Part shown: in pieces, positions 37,469 to 45,177 of the stretch | Layout of the letters: every line of letters begins with the position of its first letter | How positions within the stretch are numbered: position 1 is the first letter of the stretch | Assembly (NCBI GenBank): GCA_947503895.1 | Contig: CANNFT010000006.1 | Span: 124,001-188,000, forward strand | Length of the DNA stretch: 64,000 bases | Reading direction: 5' to 3' | Source: an uncultured Saccharospirillaceae bacterium | Lineage (GTDB): Bacteria; Pseudomonadota; Gammaproteobacteria; Pseudomonadales; Oceanobacteraceae | The notes under the pieces: generated by a model | The model's database searches: none | Seen by the model: the letters and a program-made list of their open reading frames with translations, nothing else | Told to the model about the DNA's origin: nothing | Program-made: the position numbers and the translations under genes

Positions 37469-37863
37469 AAGAGTCATTTAGTTTTGTCCCTTATCCTGGG
37501 ACAAGGGACGCATCGAAACATGAACTTAAAACAAGGTACCCCGTTATTTTAAGTTAGGGCCTAAGTTAAAATAGTCACTACCTGTAAATTGGGTGCCTAC
37601 TTGAAAGTGAGCTTGAAACATACCGTGTATGTGGCTAAGGTGCGTGTTAACACACCCGCCAAGCCTATGATTGTCCGCAATTACGCTCAAATTGATGCGG
37701 GTTTTTTATGCCTGCCGTTTGTTGGATGTGTATATAAATAACGTTTTTTATACATGTCCTATTTATATGTCGATTTTATCCTGTTTTTTCGACATATGAG
37801 ATTGATATGTCGATACCATCGACATACACTGCTGATATGTCGAAATAATTAGATAATTTAAAC
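37469..37863. other. 395-base gap between hsdR and fic
   Basis: The first part has a GTCCCTT...AAGGGAC inverted repeat (37486-37492 and 37503-37509) just past the hsdR stop without a T run; the last 100 bases hold the TATGTCGA operator array. No gene seen. Confidence 0.5.
37765..37843. promoter_or_regulatory. Five-copy TATGTCGA operator array upstream of fic
   Basis: TATGTCGA occurs at 37766-37773, 37806-37813 and 37836-37843, and its complement TCGACATA at 37789-37796 and 37819-37826. The central pair extends to a 9-base perfect inverted repeat with a 3-base centre (37806-37826). The array ends 20 bases before the fic start. The winged-helix end of the Fic protein is a candidate binder. Confidence 0.8.
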
Positions 37864-38973
37864 ATGACAATGCACAAACCTTGGCAGCCAGACCAGCCTT
37901 TCAATGAAATGCCCTTGCTTCCTCCGCAGCTAGAGTTAGAAACCGCGCCAGTGTTAAAGGCCTGTATCACTGCGCGTGCAGCACTGGCAGAGTTAAAACA
38001 AGCAGGCGAATTACTGCCTAATCAGGCGCTATTGATCAACCTGCTGCCACTGCTAGAAGCCAAGGACAGTTCTGAGATTGAAAACATTGTCACCACCAGT
38101 GATAGCTTGTTTCAATATGCCGAAGATGATGGCGCAGCCGACATGGCCACAAAAGAGGCGTTAAGGTATCGCACCGCTCTTTATCAAGGCTTTATACAAC
38201 TCAAAGATCGCCCCTTGTGTACCAATACCGCTGTGAGTATTTGCTCACAAATCAAAGATACGCAAATGGACATACGCAAAGTACCGGGCACGGTCATCGC
38301 CAACCAAGCGACCAAGGCTGTCATTTATACACCACCGGTAGGCGAGACAGTGATTCGAGATTTGCTAGCAAATTGGGAAGCCTTTTTACATGCAGATGAC
38401 GACCTAGACCCGCTTATTAAAATGGCAGTGGCTCATTATCAGTTTGAAGCCATTCACCCTTTTACCGATGGCAATGGCCGTACGGGTAGGGTGTTAAACA
38501 TGCTGTACCTGATTCATGAAGGGTTATTAACCTTGCCTATTTTGTACCTGAGCCGTTTTATTTTAGAAAATAAAGCGGATTATTATCGATTATTAAATAG
38601 CGTCACCCGAGATCAAAATTGGCAAGAGTGGCTGTTATACATGCTCAAAGCCGTCTCAGAAACGTCAAAATGGACAACTGAAAAAATAGCAGCGGTAAGG
38701 TTACTGTTCGAAAATACCAGCGAGCATGTTAAGCAACAGCTACCTAAAATTTACAGCCATGAATTAGTGCAGCTGATTTTTGAGCAGCCCTATTGTCGCA
38801 TTCATAACTTGGTTGATCGAGGCATTTGCAAGCGCCAAACCGCCTCAACCTACTTAAAAAGCCTGTGTGATATTGGCGTATTACAAGAACAAACCGTGGG
38901 CAAAGAAAAACTCTTTGTGCACCCAAAACTGGTGAACCTATTCACCCAAAACAGCAATCAGATTGAACTGTAA
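37864..38973 (+). CDS. Fic family protein (class II, autoinhibited) with C-terminal wHTH
   Basis: A 369-residue protein: Fic N-terminal helical region, an inhibitory motif matching (S/T)xxxE(G/N) in SSEIEN (about residues 69-74), the catalytic HPFTDGNGRTGR (about 197-208, fully conserved), and a winged-helix-like C-terminus (about 300-365). Fic enzymes transfer AMP or another nucleotide moiety to target proteins; the inhibitory helix places it in class II, which is kept off in cis. Such genes often sit inside type I restriction loci, as here between hsdR and hsdM, where their role is unclear. The TATGTCGA array just upstream suggests autoregulation through the wHTH. Confidence 0.93.
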   Translation: MTMHKPWQPDQPFNEMPLLPPQLELETAPVLKACITARAALAELKQAGELLPNQALLINLLPLLEAKDSSEIENIVTTSDSLFQYAEDDGAADMATKEALRYRTALYQGFIQLKDRPLCTNTAVSICSQIKDTQMDIRKVPGTVIANQATKAVIYTPPVGETVIRDLLANWEAFLHADDDLDPLIKMAVAHYQFEAIHPFTDGNGRTGRVLNMLYLIHEGLLTLPILYLSRFILENKADYYRLLNSVTRDQNWQEWLLYMLKAVSETSKWTTEKIAAVRLLFENTSEHVKQQLPKIYSHELVQLIFEQPYCRIHNLVDRGICKRQTASTYLKSLCDIGVLQEQTVGKEKLFVHPKLVNLFTQNSNQIEL

Positions 38974-39005
38974 TAACCTGTATTTATATTTTTTATCGAG
39001 CCACC

Positions 39006-40628
39006 ATGACCAACAACAACATCGTACAAAAACTCTGGAACCTTTGTGACGTATTACGTGACGACGGCATCAACTACTCCGACTACGTCACCGAACTGGT
39101 GCTACTGCTGTTTATAAAAATGGTGCAAGAAAACACCGAAGCCGGCCTGCTCAACAAACACCCCTTACCCGAAGGCTGCCGCTGGTCTGATATCAGCGGT
39201 AAAGACGGCATTAACCTGCTTAACGATTACAAGCGCATACTGCTCACGTTATCGACAGGCAAAAACGAAGCGGGGGAAAGCATCCACGAAGACCCACTTA
39301 TCCAAGCCATCTATGCCGATGCACAAACCCGCTTGCGTGAACCGCGCCACCTAAAACAAATGATCGAAACCCTCGATCAAATCGACTGGTTCAGCGCACA
39401 AGAAGATGGCCTTGGTGACTTATACGAAGGCCTATTAGAGAAAAACGCCAACGAAACCAAATCCGGTGCCGGCCAATACTTCACCCCCCGCGCATTAATC
39501 GACAGCATCGTGCGTTGCGTCAAACCGCAACCCGGTGAAACCATACAAGACCCAGCCGCCGGTACAGCGGGCTTCTTAATCGCCGCCGACATCTACATGA
39601 AAGCCAACAGTGACGACTACTTTGACCTTTCTGATAAAGACCAAGCCTTTCAAAAAAACAAAGCCTTTGTGGGCATAGAGCTTGTTCCGTCCACCCGTCG
39701 CTTAGCGTTAATGAACTGCCTATTACACGGCATGGAAGGGGACGACGAAGGCGTGGTGCATCTAGGCAACGCCCTAGGGGATGGTGGCAAAAGCCTGCCC
39801 CGTGCCGATGTCATATTAGCCAACCCACCGTTTGGCACCTCAAAGGGCGGCGAAGCCTCCATCACCCGTGATGATTTAACCTACAACACCAGCAACAAGC
39901 AGCTGGCGTTTTTGCAGCACATCTACCGCAACCTAAAACCCGGTGGCCGCGCCGCCGTGGTCTTACCGGACAACGTATTATTCGAAGCCGGCATCGGCAG
40001 CGACATCCGCCGTGACCTCATGCATAAGTGTAACCTGCACACCATCTTGCGTTTACCCACCGGTATTTTTTACGCAGCAGGCGTAAAAACCAACGTATTA
40101 TTTTTTACAAAAGGCACAGTAAAAAAACCAACTCAAGAAGAAAACTGTACAACAAAAACCTGGGTGTACGATCTGCGCACCAACATGCCAAGCTTTGGTA
40201 AACGCACCCCTTTTGGTAATCAGCACCTAGCACCGTTTGAAAAAGTGTTTGGTAAAAAAGCCGACGGCACCAGCAAACGCAAAGAAGAGGAGTGGAGCTT
40301 TACCGAAATTGAAAAAGAAGAGAACGCTCAGAGCAGCCCTGAGCGTCTTGCAGAAAATAGCCGTTGGAAGTGCTTCACCCGCGACTACATTCGCGACACC
40401 AAGTCTGATTCCCTAGACATCAGCTGGCTAAAAGACAAAGACAGCATCGACGCTGCCGACCTGCCCGAGCCAGACGTACTGGCCGCCGAAGCCATGACCG
40501 AACTGACAGAAGCCCTGCGCGAATTAGATTGCCTAATGGCCGCCCTCGGCGCCAGCGATCAAGCCAAGGTGCAAAAACAATTGCTGGCGGATGCGTTGGG
40601 TTTGGAAGAGGGCGTTGAAGATGCTTAA
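39006..40628 (+). CDS. hsdM: Type I restriction-modification methyltransferase M subunit
   Basis: A 540-residue N6-adenine methyltransferase. An N-terminal HsdM helical domain (about residues 5-140) is followed by the SAM-binding motif DPAAGTAGF (about 180-188) and the catalytic motif NPPF (about 276-279). It forms the M2S methylase with HsdS and the full restriction complex with HsdR. Start 33 bases after the fic stop, so probably cotranscribed with it. The spacing to hsdS (291 bases) is unusually wide and filled with repeats. Confidence 0.96.
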   Translation: MTNNNIVQKLWNLCDVLRDDGINYSDYVTELVLLLFIKMVQENTEAGLLNKHPLPEGCRWSDISGKDGINLLNDYKRILLTLSTGKNEAGESIHEDPLIQAIYADAQTRLREPRHLKQMIETLDQIDWFSAQEDGLGDLYEGLLEKNANETKSGAGQYFTPRALIDSIVRCVKPQPGETIQDPAAGTAGFLIAADIYMKANSDDYFDLSDKDQAFQKNKAFVGIELVPSTRRLALMNCLLHGMEGDDEGVVHLGNALGDGGKSLPRADVILANPPFGTSKGGEASITRDDLTYNTSNKQLAFLQHIYRNLKPGGRAAVVLPDNVLFEAGIGSDIRRDLMHKCNLHTILRLPTGIFYAAGVKTNVLFFTKGTVKKPTQEENCTTKTWVYDLRTNMPSFGKRTPFGNQHLAPFEKVFGKKADGTSKRKEEEWSFTEIEKEENAQSSPERLAENSRWKCFTRDYIRDTKSDSLDISWLKDKDSIDAADLPEPDVLAAEAMTELTEALRELDCLMAALGASDQAKVQKQLLADALGLEEGVEDA

Positions 40629-40629
40629 T

Positions 40630-40744
40630 GCGGGACGGAAGACGGGAGACGCTTTGAGTTGGCAGGACGGACGTCAGGCGTCGGGAGTCGGAGGCTTAAA
40701 GCTTAACGCTAGACGGAAAACGGAAGGCGCTCTTGTAGGAGCGC
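40630..40744. repeat. REP-like composite repeat between hsdM and hsdS
   Basis: Two copies of a 24-base GAC-rich unit (40630-40653 and 40708-40731, about 19 of 24 identical), a degenerate GACG/GTCGG stretch between them, and the REP-type core TGTAGGAGCGC at 40734-40744. The same 24-mer plus core recurs inside hsdS at 41052-41102. It separates two genes that normally touch. Confidence 0.7.
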
Positions 40745-40919
40745 AGCTAGCACACCCCGTTGGTGCAACCAACGCATTGGGTGCCTCTGCGTTACTAAGC
40801 GCTATGTGTGTTTCTACCCAAGCGGTTAAACCTAATCGGCCAAAGGTTTGGCATCCTACAAATTCTGCTATGCAAGTAAATCAACCTACTCAACGTGAAA
40901 TGCGCTGGAGCGGTATCGA

Positions 40920-42530
40920 ATGACCAGCAAAGTAAAAAATAAAATTGCCGAAAAAAGCGCGATGTATGAGGGTGTCGGAAGCGTGATGGCACAAACCGAA
41001 TTAGGGTTGAGTGAAATGGAACGGGCTCTAGACGCTGGGTATTTGCTAGATGCTGGACGGGAGACGGAAGACGCAAAACCTGTAGGAGCGCACCCCGTGC
41101 GCGATTCGGGTTATGGATTGCCTGAAGGGTGGGGAATAGAATCATTAGAAGCTTTGACTTCAAAAATTGGATCGGGCTCTACTCCTAAAGGCGGCCAGAA
41201 AGCCTACTTGGAAGAAGGAACGCCTTTAATTCGGTCGATGAATATTCATTTTGATCGAATTAAAAAGGATGGATTAGCATTTATATCAGATGAAGCTGCA
41301 GAGAAACTAAAAAATGTTGAAGTGCTAACTTCTGACGTACTTTTAAACATCACCGGTGCTTCAATAGGTAGGGTAAATATTGCCACTGATGAATATAGCG
41401 GTGCGAGAGTAAACCAACACGTGGCGATAATTAGAATGCTCAATGGCATGTCTGCCGAATACGTTTACTATTATTTACGGACGCCTAAAGTTCAATCTTA
41501 TATTCATAGTAATGAGTCTGGGGCAACTCGGCAGGCACTCACTAAGGATAAGATAGCAAGTTTCGAAATCCCCCTCCCCCCCCTTGCGGAACAAACCGTC
41601 ATTGCCCAAACCTTGGACACCCTACTGGCACAGGTGGATAACATCAAAACCCGCCTCGACGCCATTCCCAATATCCTAAAAACCTTCCGCCAAAGCGTGT
41701 TGGCTGCTGCTGTGAGCGGCAAGCTCACCGAAGCATGGCGCGGGGAGAATGAGAAGCCTTTTAGCTCTTGGAAAGAGTTAGCATTGAACAAGTGCTTTGA
41801 GTGTATCGATGGTGATCGAGGGCCAAATTATCCGAAGAAAGAAGAATATTTACATGAGGGATACTGTTTGTTTCTTTCTACAAAAAATGTACGACCCTAT
41901 GGTTTTGACTTTTCAAGGACTGTATTTATTTCAGAAGAAAAGGATCAAATTCTTAGAAAGGGAAGGATGCAACGTGGGGATATCGTTATAACGACACGCG
42001 GTACTCTAGGGTATGTCGCATCTTATGATGATAGTGTTGATTATGAAGTGATTAGAATTAATTCAGGAATGCTTATACTTCGTAAAAAAGACGAGTCATT
42101 TGTGAATGACTACTTTAAGATATTAATTGCATCGCCTAAGTTTCAAAAGGAAATTGATATTCAGCGAACAGGGTCTGCCCAGCCTCAGTTGCCCGCCAAG
42201 ATTCTAAAAGAGTTTTTATTGAACGTCCCTCCAGCCGAGGAACAAACCGAAATCGTCCGCCGCGTTGAAGAGCTCTTCGCCTTTGCAGATCAAATCGAGC
42301 AGCAAGTGAAAAACGCCCAAGGGCGCGTGAACAACCTCACCCAATCCATCTTAGCCAAAGCTTTCCGCGGTGAACTCACTACCCAATGGCGTGCAGAGAA
42401 TCCGGATTTAATCTCAGGTGAAAACAGCGCCGAGGCGTTACTAGCTAAGATTCAAGCCGAGCGCGACGCACTTAAAAAGAGTAGTAAGCCTAAGAAGAAA
42501 AGCACGGCGAAGAAAACAACTAAGAGCTAG
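40920..42530 (+). CDS. hsdS: Type I restriction-modification specificity subunit
   Basis: A 536-residue S subunit with two target-recognition domains. TRD1 starts at LPEGW (about residue 67) and ends near IPLPPLAEQ (about 218); a central conserved helix region follows (about 225-275, KTFRQSVLAAAVSGKLT), then TRD2 (about 285-430) and the distal repeat (QSILAKAFRGELT, about 475-487). A Lys-rich tail follows. The first ~66 residues are not typical: residues about 45-64 are encoded by a REP-like repeat (41052-41102). GGAG precedes the ATG at 40920, but later in-frame ATGs at 40962, 40986 or 41016 could serve. TRDs look A/T-richer than the conserved parts, as expected from TRD exchange. Confidence 0.93.
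   Translation: MTSKVKNKIAEKSAMYEGVGSVMAQTELGLSEMERALDAGYLLDAGRETEDAKPVGAHPVRDSGYGLPEGWGIESLEALTSKIGSGSTPKGGQKAYLEEGTPLIRSMNIHFDRIKKDGLAFISDEAAEKLKNVEVLTSDVLLNITGASIGRVNIATDEYSGARVNQHVAIIRMLNGMSAEYVYYYLRTPKVQSYIHSNESGATRQALTKDKIASFEIPLPPLAEQTVIAQTLDTLLAQVDNIKTRLDAIPNILKTFRQSVLAAAVSGKLTEAWRGENEKPFSSWKELALNKCFECIDGDRGPNYPKKEEYLHEGYCLFLSTKNVRPYGFDFSRTVFISEEKDQILRKGRMQRGDIVITTRGTLGYVASYDDSVDYEVIRINSGMLILRKKDESFVNDYFKILIASPKFQKEIDIQRTGSAQPQLPAKILKEFLLNVPPAEEQTEIVRRVEELFAFADQIEQQVKNAQGRVNNLTQSILAKAFRGELTTQWRAENPDLISGENSAEALLAKIQAERDALKKSSKPKKKSTAKKTTKS
41052..41102. repeat. REP-like repeat inside the hsdS reading frame
   Basis: A third copy of the 24-base GAC-rich unit (41052-41075) followed by TGTAGGAGCGC (41081-41091) whose GCGCAC pairs with GTGCGC (41097-41102) across CCC. 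The form parallels the well-known TGTAGGAGCG REP elements of pseudomonads. It stays in frame and codes for an N-terminal extension of HsdS. Confidence 0.7.
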
Positions 42531-42560
42531 CTTAATGCTCGTTAAATGCAAGGATGCGAA

Positions 42561-43205
42561 ATGAACATCAGATTGTTTTGGAAGCTTATCAATTATGTGG
42601 CCTCTCAAGAAGAGAAAGCCTACCGTAAAATTTGGGGGAATCGATTGCTAGCCCGATTCAGGGGCAAGCCGAAAACCTTTTCAAAGATCTCTACCATAGA
42701 GGCGAAGAAAACAAAGAAGGGCTATAAAAAAATCAAGTCTATGGTCAAGCCCAAGCATGATATTGACGATTTAATATTGCTCTGCGATAGAGGTATAGCA
42801 AAGTACAATGAAACCAGTGGGTTTTTTAAAAACTTACGTTTGTTAACACTGGTAGCAGGTTTGATATTTGCAAATGCTTTTGCCTTTCAAACAGTAATGA
42901 AGGTTAATCAAATAAATGACAAGGTGGGTATCACTATTGATGAGAGCTGTCTTGTCAAAGACCAATATGAAGCGTGTGAAAAAGAAGCAAAAAGACAATC
43001 TGTAACAGAAATTGAAGCGGTTACCCGCACAGCTAAGTGGCAAGCGCTGGTATTTTCAATTGTAATTTCTATCGTTGGTTTGCTTGTTATCGGTATTGTC
43101 AGTAACGATAATAAAGGCAAGCTTCATCTTGAAGTGCTTTCACTTTATTTGAGTCGCCTGAAAAAAGAACGAGAGGCATGTGAGGCGAAAAATGCTGATC
43201 AGTGA
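42561..43205 (+). CDS. Two-pass membrane protein of unknown function
   Basis: A 214-residue protein; start set at the ATG at 42561 with AAGGA upstream. A basic cytoplasmic N-terminus (about residues 1-90) leads to a transmembrane helix (about 93-113), a ~55-residue periplasmic loop with two Cys and many Glu/Lys, a second helix (about 158-180) and a charged C-terminal tail. No family recognised. It starts 31 bases after hsdS and overlaps the next gene by 14 bases, so the genes are probably coexpressed. Role unknown; position in a defence island allows a guess at defence, nothing more. Confidence 0.65.
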   Translation: MNIRLFWKLINYVASQEEKAYRKIWGNRLLARFRGKPKTFSKISTIEAKKTKKGYKKIKSMVKPKHDIDDLILLCDRGIAKYNETSGFFKNLRLLTLVAGLIFANAFAFQTVMKVNQINDKVGITIDESCLVKDQYEACEKEAKRQSVTEIEAVTRTAKWQALVFSIVISIVGLLVIGIVSNDNKGKLHLEVLSLYLSRLKKEREACEAKNADQ

Positions 43206-43596
43206 TAAAGGCCTAGAGTACAAATTGCTTGTCCATCATGTGAATGGGATGGAGGCTCAAGGTCAAACCAGAAAAGGCTATGTGTTTGATATAGATGACC
43301 GATTAGTTGAGGCGCTATATGAGAATGTGACCACGACGTTATTGGAACTAGAGAAAGCCTGTAACTATTGCGTGACCCACGAGTACATTGAGCACAGAGG
43401 GATTAGCAATAAATATGGATTTTTAAGCCTCACTGAAAAAGGATTAGGTGTAGTTAGATCGATTCAAGCGTCCGAAAAGCTGAGGCGAGATCGAAGTCCA
43501 GCGAAGAAGCTCAGTGACTGGGTGCTTGACCATAAAGGTTTAGTTGCATTGGGCGGGCTTCTGCTTGCACTCGTTCCATTTTTAATAAGTAGCTGA
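43192..43596 (+). CDS. Winged-helix-like protein with C-terminal membrane anchor
   Basis: A 134-residue protein. The central part (about residues 35-95: helix-rich, then EYIEHRGISNKYGFLSLTEKGLGVV) looks like a winged-helix domain, and the last ~20 residues are one hydrophobic helix (LVALGGLLLALVPFLI), giving a tail-anchored DNA- or protein-binding module. The start at 43192 (GAGG upstream) overlaps the previous gene by 14 bases. No named family. Overlap with its neighbour and the shared membrane localisation suggest they work together. Confidence 0.6.
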   Translation: MLISDKGLEYKLLVHHVNGMEAQGQTRKGYVFDIDDRLVEALYENVTTTLLELEKACNYCVTHEYIEHRGISNKYGFLSLTEKGLGVVRSIQASEKLRRDRSPAKKLSDWVLDHKGLVALGGLLLALVPFLISS

Positions 43597-43604
43597 AGGT
43601 TAGT

Positions 43605-43835
43605 ATGGATATCAAACCTGTGACAATAATCTTAACGTGCCTTTTTTGTGACTCTGATTTAGAAAAGGCGGAAGGCAAAGGTTTACAGTCAGGCGACTTA
43701 TTGAAATGTCCATCCTGTAAACAAGAAAACGATTACGACAGCTTAATCTCAGTGGCCAAAGAAAAAGGCATGGAGCAGCTGAAGCAGCAAGTAACACTAG
43801 AAGCTAAGAAAGCTTTTGGTAACTTGTTCAAATAA
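43605..43835 (+). CDS. Small zinc-ribbon protein
   Basis: A 76-residue protein with CLFC (about residues 12-15) and CPSC (about 35-38), a four-Cys zinc ribbon, followed by a Lys-rich helix. It starts 8 bases after the wHTH-anchor gene. The family is not recognised; its size and metal motif suit an adaptor or nucleic-acid-binding role. It ends the three-gene set behind hsdS. Confidence 0.6.
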   Translation: MDIKPVTIILTCLFCDSDLEKAEGKGLQSGDLLKCPSCKQENDYDSLISVAKEKGMEQLKQQVTLEAKKAFGNLFK

Positions 43836-44257
43836 ACGGAAGTTTTACTGAATGAACCGTCTCAATTTAATCACTGACGCCATTACTGTCCTCCCCGTTG
43901 AGCTTGCGAAGAATCAATTCGCGGCATTTTTGCAAACCCGAAAAACCAAACGCTTCGAGCGCTTTCTATATTTAGTGGCTCTTATAGTTCTGATGAAGTC
44001 ACTGAAAGGGTTTCAGAGTTGGTGTCATTGAAGCTGCTTCTTAATGATCCTAAAAATTATACTACATGGGATGAAGATGCTAGCTGGACTGTCAGCTGGG
44101 GTATGAATGAGTCAAAGTGGGATATGCTTTGGCTTTTGAAAAAAGCGAATTGCTTATCGTTGATCCATAACGAGTAATAGGCAGAAATAACAATTACACA
44201 TTAATAAATAACGCTTGTTGAGCGCATGGCGAATATTGATAAGGAAGCAGTAGAGCA
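43836..44257. other. 422-base gap containing a broken ORF
   Basis: The gap holds the frame-disrupted sequence described at 43852-44177 and the leader of the 44258 operon. No terminator hairpin or promoter consensus is clear. Confidence 0.5.
43852..44177 (+). pseudogene. Frameshifted small ORF
   Basis: A frame starts at ATG 43852 and runs 59 codons to TGA 44029-44031. From about 43970 a second frame (shifted by two) reads open through SGSYSSDEVTERVSE and a Trp-rich end (SWGMNESKWDMLWLLKKAN) to TAA at 44175-44177. The two pieces overlap near 43960-43975, consistent with one lost ~108-residue gene broken by an indel. No family recognised, so the call is tentative. Confidence 0.4.
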
Positions 44258-44770
44258 ATGAAAGCAGAAGAAAAGAAAAATGACCCTTGGTTGAATGAAT
44301 TTGAAGACAAGGGGCGGGGAATATTTAGGTCTATTTATGATTTTTTGTCGTCATTAGTTATGGGGATAGTGGGTTTAATCGTGTTCGGCATGTGCCTGTT
44401 CACTGTGTTTCGTCATGGCGATTGGTTGGCAGATGTCTCAATATTGGAGTGGCTGTTATTTTTTTGGCTGGCCTATTGTTTTCATGCAGTGAAAGCGATG
44501 GCAGTGGAGCAAACGCGCAGTGTGTTTTTGTTTCGCTGGCGTTTGTTTGCGTATACCGGCTGGACCATTTTTTGGGCGTTAATTGGTTATGCAGCTTGGT
44601 TTAAATGGGGCAGCGATGATGGTTTTGATCAGACGTTTTTTGCGTCTAATTTATTTGAGATGACGCTGTTAGCGGTGGTGGCGTTTGGGTTTGGATTAGG
44701 CGTGTTATTAAGCCTAGAGCTTGAGGACAAAAAGAAAGAACAAAAACAGGCTCAAGGAGAGGCAATATGA
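44258..44770 (+). CDS. Four-pass membrane protein of unknown function
   Basis: A 170-residue protein with four hydrophobic segments (about residues 28-53, 63-85, 95-115, 128-152) and short charged termini on the probable cytoplasmic side. No family recognised. Its stop overlaps the start of the next gene (ATGA), a sign of translational coupling. It is the first gene of the overlapping set that leads to the viperin gene. Confidence 0.65.
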   Translation: MKAEEKKNDPWLNEFEDKGRGIFRSIYDFLSSLVMGIVGLIVFGMCLFTVFRHGDWLADVSILEWLLFFWLAYCFHAVKAMAVEQTRSVFLFRWRLFAYTGWTIFWALIGYAAWFKWGSDDGFDQTFFASNLFEMTLLAVVAFGFGLGVLLSLELEDKKKEQKQAQGEAI

Positions 44771-45177
44771 GAGGGGTATTGATTATATTGATGCTGAGCT
44801 TTGCATCTGTGAGTTATGCACAAGACTCGGATGGTGAGCGACTTGTACAGGGCTGCAATGAGCTGATTGGCATATACAAAAACAAAAAAGAGAAGCGCTT
44901 ATTAGCGTCTCAGCTTGTCTCATCTTCTGATGCCATGCTAGCGGGTTATTGCATGGGGGTTATTAAAGCATTTAAACAGGTAGCGAATCCAAGAGTGACT
45001 TATGAGCGCGTACAGTGTGCCTATGGTGTGAGAGGTCCTTGCCATAAAGTTAAAGAAGTTACTTGGTGCCAGAACGATGATTGGTTTGAAATCGCGGAAA
45101 GGGTGGCTAATTATTGGAATGTTGAGCCGATTAATTACTCTGTTAGCGAGCTACTAACGGATGTTTGTGGTGCTTAG
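44767..45177 (+). CDS. Rap1a/Tai-like secreted small protein
   Basis: A 136-residue protein with a clean Sec signal peptide (about residues 1-19, ending SYA) and a small helical mature domain with five or more Cys (GYCMGVIKAF, VQCAYG, CHKV, WCQND, VCGA). The Cys-linked helical pattern and the G-C-x-G-x-I-x-x-F segment resemble the Rap1a/Tai fold, known from immunity proteins of type VI secretion amidase effectors but also widespread as stand-alone periplasmic proteins. No T6SS genes are nearby. It overlaps both neighbours, so it belongs to the operon. Confidence 0.6.
   Translation: MRGVLIILMLSFASVSYAQDSDGERLVQGCNELIGIYKNKKEKRLLASQLVSSSDAMLAGYCMGVIKAFKQVANPRVTYERVQCAYGVRGPCHKVKEVTWCQNDDWFEIAERVANYWNVEPINYSVSELLTDVCGA

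Noticed and set aside
37765..37843. CRISPR-like array (five short repeats)
   Set aside because: Repeats are 8 bases with uneven spacing and mixed orientation, which fits an operator array and not CRISPR; no cas gene.
40591..40923. 110-codon frame between hsdM and hsdS, ending in ATGA overlap with hsdS
   Set aside because: Most of it is translated repeat sequence (GAC-rich 24-mers and REP core) in a frame overlapping hsdM; no domain or ribosome binding site supports a protein.
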